Source of the DNA: Panaeolus papilionaceus
Lineage: Eukaryota; Basidiomycota; Agaricomycetes; Agaricales
NCBI GenBank assembly: GCA_015501605.1
Contig: JADNRZ010000001.1
Span: forward strand, 62,001-126,000
Length of the DNA stretch: 64,000 bases
Direction of reading: 5' to 3'
Notes under the pieces: model-generated
Database searches by the model: none
What the model was told of the DNA's origin: nothing
Seen by the model: only the letters and a program-made list of their open reading frames with translations
Made by a program: the position numbers and the translations under genes
Shown here: positions 33,579 through 49,851 of the stretch, in pieces
Position numbering within the stretch: the first letter of the stretch is position 1
Layout of the letters: each line of letters starts with the position of its first letter

Positions 33579-36412
33579 GAAAGCATCATAATGGATCATC
33601 GTTTGTTCGAATCGATTGAGATAGTGCTTATACGGAAAAACCTCCCCAATCTCAATGGGTGTTCGATGATAATGGGTGATGATCCGTATTCTAGCTTTCG
33701 TTCGCCGCCGGGATGGAGCTGATAGCCTTCTCAGCGATGATCGCGCACGTTGGCCGATTCAGATGGGGTATAGCTAGTGCAGTGGGCCTCGATCGTTGTT
33801 CGAGTCAAAACTTGGGGGCTTCGAGTCTGATTTTGATTGCTTCTCCCCCCTGGAGCGTTGAATGGGATGGATGATGTCCGGCGGTAAATGACCTTGTTGG
33901 AGATGGGGCACTGTTCCAGTCAGAGCTTGAGACGTAGAGAAGCTTTTGACCCCTAGTGGGTCCATTCCCCTAAATGGGACTGCGCTTTTTTCGAAGCACT
34001 GACCCAGCCGCGCGATGGGGTGCAAAGCGCATGCTCGTTTACTCAAACTTTTCGATACCCGGGCCTCATTCCGAGGGTTTCTTCCTATGGCTTCAGTGTT
34101 CGTTTCGCCCTTCGCCTTGGCAAAGTAACGAAGCGTTCACGCACCCATACTGTTTGGTGTCAGTTGTGGGACCTTGCCTGTTCTCCGCCGTCCCGCGAAA
34201 CGCGTTGCAATATGTTCCGGACACGAGGTCATCTCTATTGCACGGCTTTTTCGGGGTTGCTTCAAGAGCTATGATGCATGTGCCGTCTATACTTTGGGGC
34301 CCCTCGACCGCATCGTATCATTTAAGGAGTCGCAACCTCTTCATAAGTCGACCTTTATTAATTTTTTTCCGTTATTTTAACTTGGTCCATAAGTGCCGTC
34401 ATCTTTCGCCTTTCTAAGCTCACTCGTGGATCGCGATATATGTATTATATTTGCACAAAATGTTTTGTTTGCTCTGTGACTGCATTTTATCCGACTGCAA
34501 CCACAATCACAGTACAGTACATTGGCAGGTTGATCCGATCAAGAGGATGTAAATCGAGTAGGAGAGCAGTTTTTCTCTTTTCAAGAAGTGTAGGCCCTGG
34601 TTATTGGGAACAAAAATGGGGTACAGACAGGCACTTACCGGTCAGGATCTATTCAAAAGTAGGTAATTAAACATAACGTTACCCTGACGTTTCGTACTAC
34701 GTCTGAATGTAGTCGGGGCGCCATGAAGAACGAGGCAAAGTGAGGTAATTCGAAAGCTTTGTTGACTTCCTTTGCCGTTACTTTCCCTTTCGGCAATAGT
34801 CAGGGTGTGAGGGTGGCTGACTGAGGAACTATGTTATTTATATCGCATTGAGTTATCTTCCTTATCGCGGCGCTGGGCTTGCGGTCCGCTCTTACTACAA
34901 CGGATAATGCCGATGCTGTACGGAATTTGTATGTCCTTTTTCGCGGATGTTTTGATCAATCAACGAATTGAATAGGTGAGGAGCGATATAGATGATAGCA
35001 AAATAAATAACGATATTTAACCTGAGGCTATGCAAATTGTGAAGACATTAAACCTAGATGTTCGACCAAAAATCCCTCAAGGTCAGCCGTATTTTTGACC
35101 TTTTGCAAAGTTGAGCTCGATTGGTATTGGTTCTTGAGGCCCTATAGCTATTGCATCAGAAGCGTTAGTGTGAGCGTCTGAGGCTCAGGATTGGCGATGC
35201 GCGAAGCGTGAGAAATAATTTATCATCAGTTTCTGTGAATGATGCGAGAGCGTGCATCGTGCCTCCTGCCTTGTTCCTGTATCTTTTGTGTGCTATCAGG
35301 TATCCGTTGAGTATCACTACGTCTCAGGGATTTATGGTGCGTACTCTTTGCATTTACTAGATGGAATAAGATCCTTACCTCGCCGTTAGCAGGAAATAAA
35401 TATATAGCCAAATATTAGAAATACTTAAAGCGATTGTGGTGGCATTTGGCAGGCTTTCAAGTGCCGGTGTTGTCCAGAATCAATGATCTTGTTATCTGAA
35501 GACACGTTTTTCTGTCGCAAGGAAGCATCACCGCCGTTTTACTCTCCAAAGATGTCCAAACTCACCAATCGGATTATCACTGTCAACACCACAAACAATC
35601 CGTTGATTGGAGTCAGAAGATTGAGTGGACGTTGATATCTCTTGTAAAAATACTCACCTGTACAGCTTCCAGAGTCTTCTCATTAGACCGAGGAAAAGCG
35701 GATCACATTATAGCAAGTTCCAGAATAAAGCATGACGCGAGTTCAGTGTTCTTTGCGTATGTGGTCAACTCATTCAGTTGTTGAAGGTATGAGTTTCGAT
35801 TGTTACATCGTCATTACCCAATTTAAGTTCAAATGATCAGTGCAAGGTTCCATGCTCTTCACAGTGGAGAACTCGTGTTATGTTCGTGTCTAGTGCTGAT
35901 CTATTGCGCGCAGGCCAGGTCTTTCAAGGAGATTTTCGGCCGCTACTCAAAGTCAAGGTCCAGCGATGAGGACATCCAAGTTTCACAACTTAATACGGTG
36001 GGATTGAATGGGCGAAAAAAGCAACCAGTCATGTGGATGTGACCTCTCCACATTAGCCAATGCCACATGCTAGGTAAGTCATTTATTACAGCTCATTTTA
36101 TTCTGGGCATGCTTTGCTTCGATGAGCTAAATAACCTACGCACAGACCAGTGCAGCTGTCAAAATCTTGCCTTCCTGGAGGAATAAACGGCAGGGACTTC
36201 GATCGTCATCGGGAGGCTCTTGCTCCCTAAATGCCCAAGTGCTAAACAAACCAGCGATCGAATCTCTCTGCCTCGTGTTGGTCCTCAAGCCCTACTCGTG
36301 TGAATAGCGTGATGTTCGGGGCTATTTCCATCCTCCCATAAATCTCCTTGGTCTTATACTTCAAGTTGTTCAATGCTGAGTACCGTTGTTGCTGTTGGGG
36401 TTGTCCACTAGT
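33579..36412. other. Long intergenic stretch, nothing recognised
   Basis: About 2.8 kb. Open frames are short and lack motifs on both strands. No LTR-like ends, tRNA or tandem repeats were noticed. It may include a long upstream regulatory region for the gene at 36413. Confidence 0.4.
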
Positions 36413-38641
36413 ATGTTCTCGTCCATTCTGCCTAGCGCGCCTCCTGCTCTCCGCTTCCCGTCACAAAGTGGCTCCATCAAAGTAAGTCAAAGCCCCATCC
36501 CACTGAACATCGCTAAGCTTTAATTTCCCCCAGAACCATCCTTCGCAAGCCTCGAAGGGATATGTCAGAGTCATGAATCACCCAAACCCTGGACCTGGCC
36601 CATATCCTTATAACCGCTCCGATGCCAGTTTTGAGCTTGGATATGCCCCTCCAGCGGAACACCAAGGGAACTGGTATCCTTCAAGGTGCGCCGATTTATC
36701 GATAAATCGCTTTTTCACGACCATGCGCCGAACAATTCCTGCACGTTTCAGTCTGCCCCATAGCGCCATGCCTAGGAGCACCGCCAAATATTCTATTTAC
36801 CCCAGTGCTCTCGAAGACACCTTTATCTATGAGCAATCGACATGCTCCAAGTCCGACATTTTGTGTGGCGAGGATTATGAGGTCCTTTCCACTAACGCTT
36901 TTTCTCCAGCCCTCACTACAGATTCCACTGTGACCCTGCGAGCCCCTACCCCTGCTGACGACATGGACGACCGCAGGCCCATCGCTTCTGGCTCACGGCC
37001 TGGCTACGCACCCGTCTACCCGCAGAGCCTCCCTCCAAACTCTTCCTCTTTGGTCAGCAGGAGCATCTCCTCTCATCAGATGCATGAGGCCCCAGACGCT
37101 CTGGAGGAGCGTCGGAGAATTGGAGGTGGAAGCTACCCGGCTGGCCCGATCCGAGTCCCCGTCTCCTCAAATGGAATTGTGACGCAGCAGCTCATGCCAC
37201 CCGCCGGATACATCGCTTATCGTCCTGATTTTGACACAGCTAGCACTATCTCGGAGTTTGAAGTCAATGAACGGGACAGGCTTGCCAAAATCAACGCCGA
37301 ATATAACTCTGCGTCGACTGGAGCGTACTATGCTAGCCAGGGTCCTGGCTCATCTAGCGGCAGTGATCGTCGTATGTCGATTGCACCCCAAAACCCTTCT
37401 TCGCGGGATAGTCCTCCTATGGTTGAACGAATTCCTTCCAAACACCCTCAGGCTTCTGGCCCAAATCGCAGGCCGCCTCAAGGATACATTACCGGTCCCT
37501 ATGAGACAAACACTGCAATTTCCACTTCACCTTCCTCCCGCTCAGGGTTCAACGGCTATCCCCCCGCTCAGGATATGCCCCCAGACGCACTTTCTCGACA
37601 ACGTAGCATGGCTGGCCGATCCCCAGGACCGAGTTCAGACGTTTACGGCGTGCCTCGTGTTGGTTCTGATCGCTCTCAGGAATCCGCTTCAAAAAGAGGT
37701 TCAGATAGTCCAACGCGAGCTGGATCTCCACAACGAGACGTTTACGGACGAAACGTACGAGACAACGTGCCTCGAGGCTCATCACAGATTCCCCTACCTG
37801 ACGACACAAGGTTCATTCAAGGTACTCTATCGGCATCGCCCACGCAATCACGTTTGAGTCCGACGGAAGCCATGCGTAACATGGTCCCTTCATCTTCCTC
37901 CCGCGAAGGATATCCATCATCCTCTGACGTACTTGAAAGGGAACGTTCCAGGTCTCGAGCCTTGTCCATCTCCAATTCATCAGCTCCGATCCTTCCTTTC
38001 CCGGTCCCGGCACAGGCCATGTCCGACACCGCTGCCTACAAAGACCATCCCTCCCATCCACGCATGGAACCCATTCGCAAGCTCTCCGATGGCGATAAGC
38101 CATTCAACAACAACCCCATCACAATGCGCGGAAACCCACCCGGTGTGGCTAGATCCGCGGGCTCTGTCGTCAGCATGAACTCTACAGCATCACACATGGA
38201 TCACCCAGAGCCTCAGCGGCGCTACTCTGACGGTGACCGACCAAACTCCTCTGGAAGAAACTCCGCCAACTTAAGCAGGTCTGTGCGCTGGACCGAAAAC
38301 CTCGTTTGCCCATCTCCTGTCGTTACTTGTCAGCGACGCAAGGGCTGGTTCAACCGTCGCGGGTGAGGTCCTTTTTTATCACCAACGTAATGTTTATTAA
38401 TATGCCTCTGATTTCTTATCTTAGTGACCAACTATGGACGAACGATGGCGCATTTAAACCCCCGCCGGCCGGCCAAGAATACCCTCCCGATCTTGACGAC
38501 TACCCCGAGCAAGGTGAAGGTTGGATGAATGAGGAGGGCACTCGCATTGATGTGGATCATCGCCTTGTCCCCAAGGTTCCTCTTCGCTCCGCCTTGAAGC
38601 AACCAAAAGCTCAGCTCATTTACATTAATCCCGTGGCATGA
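36413..38641 (+). CDS. Conserved disordered basidiomycete protein, function unknown
   Basis: Predicted 704 residues. Exons: 36413-36481, 36534-38362 and 38425-38641. Most is Ser/Pro/Arg-rich and disordered, with RS/SP phosphosite-like patterns (RRMSIAPQNPSSRDSPPMVE, RSRALSISNSSAPILPFP). The conserved block is C-terminal: SVRWTENLVCPSPVV, then RRKGWFNRRGDQLWTNDGAF, then YPPDLDDYPEQGEGWMNEEG and RLVPKVPLRSALKQ. I recognise this end as recurring in mushroom genomes without an assigned role. The ATG at 36413 is preferred because the 52-base intron after it splices in phase to the longer frame; a later ATG at 36573 is possible. Confidence 0.75.
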
Positions 38642-38959
38642 TCTCTATGCCATCCAACTAACTTATTTTGCGTTTCTTTGACGTGTTATCTATCCAAACG
38701 GCGTTTTATTCCACGCTATCACATCTTCACTGCTTTCATCAATGATCTTAACGCTTTCATATCCACGACTCCACGACTCTTGCTTTTTCATTTTATCATC
38801 TTATCGCTGGTGCTAAGCCGGCGTATTCTAGCTATAATATTTTAATATCGGCAGCTTGACGCACATTCTCGCACTTTGCCTATTCTCCAGCATCCAATTG
38901 GATAAATTGTATCTATACCCTATGTAGAAATTTGTTGTACGTACATACATTGTGTTTTA
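38642..38959. other. Convergent 3' spacer
   Basis: AT-rich region between the stop codons of the disordered protein and the RecQ helicase. No gene seen. Confidence 0.5.
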
Positions 38960-42313
<3,354 letters not shown>

Positions 42314-42917
42314 CTTGGGTTCTCATTAATCCCAGCCTTGAATCATCCAGAAAGTCCTGAAAGCAGAACGCACATCATCTGACCCCATGTGGTCACTGAA
42401 ATCAGAATTCACGCTCATGTGGGTATAGTCGTAAAATGAAATGACTTGTCAAGGTGATGGTCGAGGAAGAGGCAACATGGGCCTGGTGGTTGTGATAAAG
42501 CAGAACGCGTTGACGCGACAAATTGGGTGCTCAACATTGTTGTTTGGCTTTGTTATGCTGCGCCGCTTCACTCTAAAAGTTAGGGGCTACGAAGAGCGTT
42601 ATGACTTCGGACTCAGAACAGTCCAGAACGGACACGAGCCTATGATATCACGCCTGCTTTTTATATATCACTTAATTTGTAGCCGCATTAATACATGCTT
42701 TAATAGGGACCATATTAATTTATCGAAAAGCACCGCGATTATGGCAAAGTCCACTCGGGATTGACTCGGGACGTAATGTGATATTTCGAGAACGTCTGCC
42801 TCGTGATACCATGCTAACTGGACAATCAACGCGTTCATATTGACTTTGAGCCAAAGAAGTCAGACTTGGCCTAGTATAATTCGTGTATGAAGCCAACTAT
42901 TTGATCAATACATACTG
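42314..42917. other. RecQ promoter and permease 3' region
   Basis: Intergenic. No supported gene. Confidence 0.5.
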
Positions 42918-45014
42918 CTATCGACCTGTCCATCGAACCTCAACCAACCGGAACGGGAAATACAACAACCCTGCAAGAACCAAGGCGACTTCAAATCCAA
43001 TATCCCCCGTAATCCTCGCAATAGGGCCAGTATACAGAACCTGTCCCATACAAGGAACTACCAACCCAAACGTCAGCACTCCAGCGCTTAGTGCCGCAAC
43101 ACCGAGGGGTAAGCGACTCGGTACGTTCCAATCGTCGAGATTGTAGTTATCGGGATCATTCGATCGGAAGTACACATGTTCGATGATGACAATTACTGAA
43201 AATGCTGAGGCCCAGTATCCTATCAGGCCCATGAAATTGGTGATGGCTTCGTAGAACCTATGGGCGCCAACGATTGCTAACGGAAGCATGCTTGATGGAG
43301 AGTCAGCTATTCGAGCTGAAATTGAGATTAAAAGGTTGGGTTGACTCACATCCCCATTGCTACAACCGAAAGCAAATATCGAGGGACACGCGTGAGCGGT
43401 GGAATGAGGACTTGAAATCCAATCGAGGCGGAATAAAGCAGCGATATCAGGTCCGATGCTACCGAAAGACTGAGCAGGACAGTCAAGAATTTCCCAAAGT
43501 TCCCAGCTGGAGAAAGGACAGCGTTCAAGAGACCTCCAATATTACCCCCCGCGTAGCCTTCGTTCCATTCTGGTACCGAGCTTGCTGCGACGGCGAATGC
43601 TGCGCCGATGCATTGCATAATGATCTAAGGATGCCCCAATGCTTTAGCAACCTGCTCCCATATCTCCGGAGATCTACTGCAGTGACGTACCGTTGAAACC
43701 CCTATTCCATTAAAAGCGTGGCAGAATATCTTCCAGCTGGGTGCGTCGTAATGGAGATAACTACCGAAATCCGTGGCTGATCCAGACCAAGTCATCGCAA
43801 ACCCTGCTTGAACACCCGCGAATCCAAGTATAGATGATACAGTGGGCGGGACGGGTGGTGGAGGACTACTGAGATGTTTGCCCCCAATACCGAAGGCGAT
43901 GACGAAAGCTATCAATACGGGAATCCATGCGAATCTTTCGAACCTATCACAACACTCAGCTTAAGTATCAAGAAATTTCGTGACTGAGAATCCGCTGGGG
44001 CTTACCAGTGCAAATACGTATACCCGCAAAACGAGAACAACAACGAAATCATCACAAATATGACAATCCCAACTCTGTCACCAGCGCCATTAAAATTCAG
44101 TAAATTTCAAGGCAACTTCATCAACGAATTGAATAGAAAACAACTCACGTCCAACTAAGCCTCCCATCCGAGACACTCGCAAGCGTCTGACCGCCCAAAA
44201 TTGAGTTGAGGGTACAAAACCCGATCAGCATCACAAAGTTGACGAAACAGGGCACCATGACGCCGTAATAGCTGTGTGTAGGCGCCCATCAAAGTTCAAA
44301 CAAATTAATATTAGGATTAGTTCTTGAGCGCTTGTGAACTCACCCAAAGGAGTATCGCGCTACTATCATTTGTCGCATTCCCAGTTTCGGGCCCATTGTA
44401 GCTCTGAGCGTGAAGCATAGCATGTGAATCCACTCGCATGCAGGGTGATAAATGCAAATGACTTACTGATACGCCGGGAATATAGTACAAAACGACGTAA
44501 AAAACAGTATAACCAAACATGAATCCCGAACGCTCAATTGGAAAGCCACAGGGCCCAATGTGCCAACCGAAAATCTGCCAGTGATTCATCGTCAGCAATG
44601 TAACTACCATGAGCGATCGACATTGTCGAATTTCAATGCGACAGGTCACTCACGCTAGGATATTAAAATTCGAAGAAAAGAATACCCAACATATCTTGCT
44701 AAACTGCATATCCACTCGTTCCTCTTTTGGTACCGGTTGGGTTCCTATATCCAAACCGTTCATTTAGCAGTACTCCCAATACTAGCTTGTATTTGGACAT
44801 AAAGCTAGCAGAGCATAGTCGTACCTCTCGCCTCAACACCCCAACTAAGCAGCCTCTTCGCCCACTTTCCATTGGGGTTTCCAAAATTCTCCAGAAGCTC
44901 AGGCTCCTCTCTACTCGCATTGGCAGACTCTGCACTCGATTCCACATCCACCACACGCGCATCAATTCCCTCCTTCGTCTCGTTCGAATCTCGTTTTTCT
45001 GATATCGATGTCAT
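42918..45014 (-). CDS. NCS1-family purine/cytosine permease
   Basis: Plasma-membrane nucleobase importer of the Fcy2 type with about twelve helices; many introns (span given). Exon 1 is 44825-45014 and exon 2 begins in the NCS1 signature RGTQPVPKEERVDMQF. Further hallmarks are FSVGTLGPVAFQLSVRD, YYGVMVPCFVNFVMLIGFCT, FERFAWIPVLIAFVIAFG, FAMTWSGSATDFGSYLHYDA, GGLLNAVLSPAGNFGKFLTV and FLLSVVAMGM-like text (RVPRYLLSVVAMGM). The last exon (AIVGAHRFYEAITNFMGLIG, VYFRSNDPDNYNLDDWN) ends in a helix and a short charged tail. The N-terminal 60 residues are cytosolic and acidic. A fragment of exon 1, intron 1 and exon 2 has been copied to 57802-57908. Confidence 0.9.
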
Positions 45015-45454
45015 ATGTCGTTCGAACCCTGATCGTAAGAATTTAGAAACGGGGATATCGAGTTCAACTCATGAAAAGGCAAGAGCCAAGGCTGGATGGA
45101 ATAGTACTTGGACAAAGAAGGGAAGGTATGCATAGTGCCACACGCACATATCGATATGCTTCTCCCCCCTCATTGGCACATCTCCATCCTCTAAAATAGC
45201 ATCTGTGAGAGTTCACATCTCAAGTATGCCAATATCGAACTCAAAATGGGTCTTCTTTGCATGACATACCCATTCCGCAAAGTCAAAAATAGGATGTGCA
45301 TTCTCACCACTTGGTGTCTTATCTTAATTGAAATATTACTGGTTCCCTTCGCTTGAGCTGCAAATCCCAAGGTGCGCAAATTGTAAACGAGTACACGGAG
45401 CATCAAGAAAGGTACGAAAAGAAAAGAAAAAAAATAGTCATGTCTCTGGGAACA
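45015..45454. other. Permease promoter, upstream of a tRNA
   Basis: Intergenic stretch between the permease start and the tRNA 3' end. No open frame of interest. A poly-T run on the minus strand just after the tRNA (45430-45437) can serve as an RNA polymerase III terminator. Confidence 0.5.
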
Positions 45455-45526
45455 TAGCAGCAACTCGTCTCGATCGAGTGACCTCGGGGTTATGGGCCCC
45501 GCGCGCTACCTCTGCGCCATGCTGCT
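45455..45526 (-). tRNA. Initiator tRNA-Met (anticodon CAU)
   Basis: A 72-base cloverleaf. The seven-base acceptor stem AGCAGCA pairs with TGCTGCT, starts with A and ends with discriminator A. The D arm is GCGC...GCGC. The anticodon arm contains GGGGCCCATAACCCC with CAT at 45492-45494. The T arm is ACTCG-ATCGAGA-CGAGT. The three-G:C-rich anticodon stem, ATCGA instead of TTCGA in the T loop, and A1 mark it as the eukaryotic initiator tRNA, not elongator. No intron. A T-run downstream ends pol III transcription. Confidence 0.93.
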
Positions 45527-46192
45527 GATGTTACTGTAACATCTACGCAAACATAGGTCTATGTTCGGCAGAAATCAATATTAATGGGTGGGTTGACCAA
45601 GTACCCGAACTCGCAATGTCAAAAACTAATAAAATTGGTGCTGAATAGCTACGTAAGTTGTGAAGGGTGGAATACCCAAATGTTCCAACTGAGGGCTAGA
45701 AATTGAACTAGGGTTGGTTGGGATGAAGTGGTGTTTGTGAAAAGCAGGTGGCTACGGTGGAGATGGGATGGGTTACAGTTAAACGTTAACTGCTGATGCG
45801 TGTGCTTATTTAAATTTCATGTTGATCAGGACTCGACGATCAACGGCGCTTAATTATCTTGAACCCACTCATCCAGCGCTTCCGGTACGTTTCAACCCTG
45901 CTTGTTAATCATTCTCCTTATAGCTCGTATTTCTTTGTGTAGAACTGTAAGTTAATTTCGCCTTTTGCACTCCATCGCACAAGTTCTTTTCGTGGATTCT
46001 TTTGGATTGGGAGGCGGAAGGTAGAAATGTAGGTAATCAAACGCATCTCGACTCTCAAGCTCAAATTATACATAATCATACACATAATTAATCCTACACT
46101 CTGGCCAGAGATACATAACCATACAGCAACAATAAAAAATAAAAATAATAACCAAAACCCCAACCCCCACCCTCACCCCACGCATCTCTCAC
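45527..46192. other. Spacer between tRNA and Mis12 gene
   Basis: Includes the Mis12 3' untranslated region. The stretch just below 46192 is duplicated near 58450-58585. No gene seen. Confidence 0.5.
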
Positions 46193-47239
46193 CTACTCCT
46201 CCATCCTATCATCCCCCTCCTGCCCCTCTCTCACCTCCTCCAGCTTCCCCACCATCGCCTTCATATCGCCCGCACTCCCCATCTCCTCCGCACTCCTCAC
46301 CAACCGATCCACCGCCGCCGTCCCCGTTCCCCCGCCTACCATCTCCCTCTCCTCACCGTCATTCCTCACCATCAGCTGCCGCAGCGCCCAGTTCATGTAC
46401 CCGGCCTTGCTCGTCTCCCATTGCCGCTTGCCTTGTTGTTGTTGGGTTAGTGAGGACCCTGAGGTGGAGGAGGGGGAGAGGAGAGAGAGCTCGGAGGTGG
46501 GGGGTAGGGTGGATAGGTGCTCGTGCATTGCTTTGAGCGAGTCTGGGAGGGTGCTGAGGATGGGCAGGGGAGTAGATAGGGCGCTGAGTGATGAGAGACG
46601 CGTTTTGGAGCGGGTTGCTTGTCGTTCGGCGGTGTGGATTGAACGGTGGAGGAGTCGGTTTAGTTTACGTTCCTAGTAGATATCAATAATCAATACACCA
46701 GTTTTCACAACTCAAAACAAAGCACTCACCCCATCCAACCTCTCCCTCAACCTCTCCACCTCGTCCCTCAACTCCGCCTCCCTCTCCACCGCCTGCTCCC
46801 CCGTTAACGTCAAATCCAATCCCTCCTGATGAGGCAACACCACCGGCAGCCCCTTCGGAATCATAAATATATTCCTCAAACACCACGCCTCAAAAAAATC
46901 AAACGCAATATCCGTATGATGCTCCAACAGCGTCTGAAACGCTACGAGACCCTGCTCGACCTCATGCGTCGTCGCCTCTAGTGCCTCAGCCTTGTCTGCA
47001 TCGCTAGCAGACGCACTGGATTCGGCCTTGGAGACGCGTGCATCAGCCCAGTTATTGAGGAACTGCTCCATGCCGTTGATACCGTCTTGAACGGCGTTGT
47101 TGGCGATGTTGATGATGTCGTCGAGGAGGAGCTGCGGTGAGAACCCAAGGGCTTCGCATAGGAGGAGAGGGGGGGCTGTTTGCAGGGTTGTTGGGGGCGT
47201 TGTGGGGTTTTTGGGTTGAGATGAGGTGGTTTTGGACAT
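46193..47239 (-). CDS. MIS12: Mis12 / Mtw1 kinetochore protein
   Basis: Component of the MIND (Mis12) complex, which links inner centromere proteins to Ndc80 microtubule binders in mitosis. Exons: 46730-47239 and 46193-46672 (57-base intron); 329 residues. The family start is EALGFSPQLLLDDIINIANN, then GINGMEQFLNNWAD, HEVEQGLVAFQTLLEHHTDI, FDFFEAWCLRNIFMIP and a coiled coil (EREAELRDEVERLRERLDG). Exon 2 continues with basic and Leu-rich helices (LNRLLHRSIHTAERQATRSK). A low-complexity Ser/Thr/Gln section and a C-terminal region KAGYMNWALRQLMVR follow. Exon 2 and the intron have a frameshifted copy at 57908-58448. Confidence 0.9.
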
Positions 47240-47725
47240 TGTGCGCGAGGTGAGATGGGTATATGCGGTGGATGTGATGGTGGAGTGAGGCAGAACGCGA
47301 CGAGGACGCGGAGATTGAAAACGCGAGTAATTTGGAAGGTCACGAGGGCGTCACTGGCGCGGACCCTGTCTCTGAACCTTTCTCCTCTTGACCTGTTGTG
47401 CTATTGACGACAAGGTAAGTATTGTCCTTTTCTGGTGTATCACTGAGCACTCATCTCACATCACAGAGCTTCACAGTTCATTACCCTTTGTAGGCTCACG
47501 ATTTTACTCTGCAGCGACGCGACTTTGTTCCTTCTTGATCTGCTTGGATATTCTTCTCGTTGGCCTTTGGCTTGGATATCAAAGGGACTGTTATCTCGCT
47601 CAAGGATCACCTCATTTCAGCACGCAAACGAGGCTGTTACCTTCTGAATCACGTCTGACTCGAGTACAAATCTTACTGAAAGGCCAGCAACAAATCCCAT
47701 CGTGTTTTGGATACCTCACACCAAA
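47240..47725. other. Divergent promoter region
   Basis: Shared upstream region of Mis12 and the Alba-domain gene. Short open frames here are unsupported. Confidence 0.5.
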
Positions 47726-49516
47726 ATGGCACCTACCCAAGCTTCAAATTCCAAGTCAAACCCAAAAGCACAACATAAAGTGCAGTCAAAAGCAAAGGTC
47801 CAGAAAGGGGCTTCGTCTTCAAGTACTAGTACAACTAAGGGTACGGGGACGAAGACGAAGACGGGGACAAGTACGAAAACTCTGGATCGGACGAGTATAA
47901 CAGCGACCGTCAACGCGACGGGCAGTACGAGTGCGAGTGGGCTCCTAAGTGCAACTACATCGGCAACTACGTCCAAAACAACCAATGTAAACGCGAGTGC
48001 CAGCGCAGCTGTTGCCACACACGGGGAATCTTTACCACCTGTGGAATCGCCGACGACGGCGCAAGGCGACGAGATGTTCATGCGTATTACGACGCATGGC
48101 AAACTACGTGGCTGGGTTGGTATGGGATTGAAGTTCTTAACTGTGAGTCCTCCTTGCTGTTTTTATGATTTTCGGCGCGGAATCATGGCACGCAACCGGC
48201 TTTTCTCTGTGTCGCTTTTCTTCTATTCAGAATTATATTTCTACTTTGATTATATCTTATCAAATGTATGATGAGTATCCGCTAACGCGTTCTTTGTTGC
48301 CTCTTTTTTTATATTAGGAATCCGAAGACCCCTCTTGTTCGCGTCGTATAACACTACACACACTCCCTACATGCATCCCGCCGTCCATCCTCTCTCCCTC
48401 TCCCCCAACTTCCACTTCCACCACCTCCAATCCCCCAAACCCAAACCCAAACCCCACCTTCGCACCTGAACGCATCAGCCCCCCAAACCCCTCCTCCTCC
48501 CTCCTCACCACCCCCCGGCTCATCTCAGCCGTTGAAATCCTCAAGAGGGAATACATAAAACACTTAGAAACCCACAAAAGCACGCGCTTGAAGGGGCTGT
48601 GGCAGTATAATGAGGTCGGGACGTTGGAGGGGTTGGGGTATATTGTTGAGTACGAGAAGGGCGAGGGAGGGAAGGGGAAGACGAAGGAGGGTGACGGAGG
48701 TGAGGGGAAAGGGAAAGGGAAAGATGTAGATGGGGAAGGAGGGGAAGAGAAGGGGGCAGAGGAGAAGGAGAAAGAGAGGAGGGCGCGAGAGATTGTGAGA
48801 GCGCTGGGGGGGAAACAGCAGTCAGTATTTTCTCTCCTTTGTTTCTCTTGAATGAAGAGCCGAAGCTGAAGCTGACCTTTGATTTTTCTGTTCAGTCCTA
48901 GACAGACGCAGACGCCCTACATGAGGATCACGCTTTCGTTGGCAGAGAGGCCGGAGCTGGTGGGGAGAGCTACGTAGGTGTTTTTGTCCTTTTCTGTCTG
49001 TCTCTCTCTTTCAAAGGAAATAATTTCGAACATTGATAAATCCTCCTTTTGGTCTTTGTCTTTTTCCTAATTTTCTCTCTCTCTTTATTTGTCTTTCTAA
49101 TTCCCTCTCTTAATTTTTTGGTCTCCTCATTTCTCTGATTTATCTAATTCTCTCTTCTCTTCACTCTCATTCTCTCCCCTCTCCCCTCTCCGTTTCTTTC
49201 GTTCACTCTTATTCACCCCTCCTAACGCCCTCATTCATTTTCTGTCATTTATTAATTTAGACTTCAACAACCCATCATCCGTAAACTCTCCAAATCTGCG
49301 AAAGCGAGAGCGAAGAAGAGGGAGAAAAAGATGAGGGGTGGAGGTGCTGCTGGTGCTGGTGCTACTGCAACTGCAAATGCTACTGCAAATGCGACAGCGA
49401 CTACACCTATGGGGGACGAAGTGATACCAGGACCGTCGAAGGTTGCGGTGACAGCAGACCGTGAAGTGGGAGGAAGAGGAGGGCAGGGGGAGATGGATGT
49501 TGATGGGGAGTTGTAG
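47726..49516 (+). CDS. Alba-domain RNA-binding protein (RNase P/MRP Rpp25-like)
   Basis: Predicted 417 residues. Exons: 47726-48142, 48318-48820, 48896-48973 and 49261-49516. An Ala/Ser/Thr/Lys-rich N-terminus of about 120 residues leads to an Alba fold in pieces: FMRITTHGKLRGWVGMGLKF, ITLHTLP, LISAVEILKREYIKHLETHK, LWQYNEVGTLEGLGYIVEYE, and, after an insert, PYMRITLSLAERPEL. This order is that of Rpp25/Pop6 and Mdp2 relatives, which bind the RNA of RNase P/MRP. Two inserts, one Pro-rich and one Lys/Glu/Gly-rich, interrupt the fold. The basic KSAKARAKKREKK and an Ala/Thr tail end the protein. The specific complex is inferred from the family. Confidence 0.78.
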
Positions 49517-49851
49517 GGATCCAGAGGGTGTAGACACGGAGTGTGATCATGATCTATCCTACAAGTCGATTTATTGAATTTTTTTTTGGGTTTTGATGCA
49601 AATGAAAGGAAGTTGTTATTATGAATCAAGTCCGTTATTATCATATGTCTTTTCTCTACGTAGAAAAAGTATACTTATACTTAAGTTATGAAATGAGACA
49701 TCGAGTATGGCAGTCTTTCATCTACCTATTCACTCCAATTCGTGGCCTACTTCGACTTTGACTTCAGGCTCAATACAGACTCGATGAGTATTCGCCATTA
49801 TTTAAACTCGCTGTAATTCATCTAGCGCCCGCAGTTCATCTACACCTTCAA
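49517..49851. other. Convergent 3' spacer
   Basis: Region between stops of the Alba and F-box-like genes. No gene seen. Confidence 0.5.
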
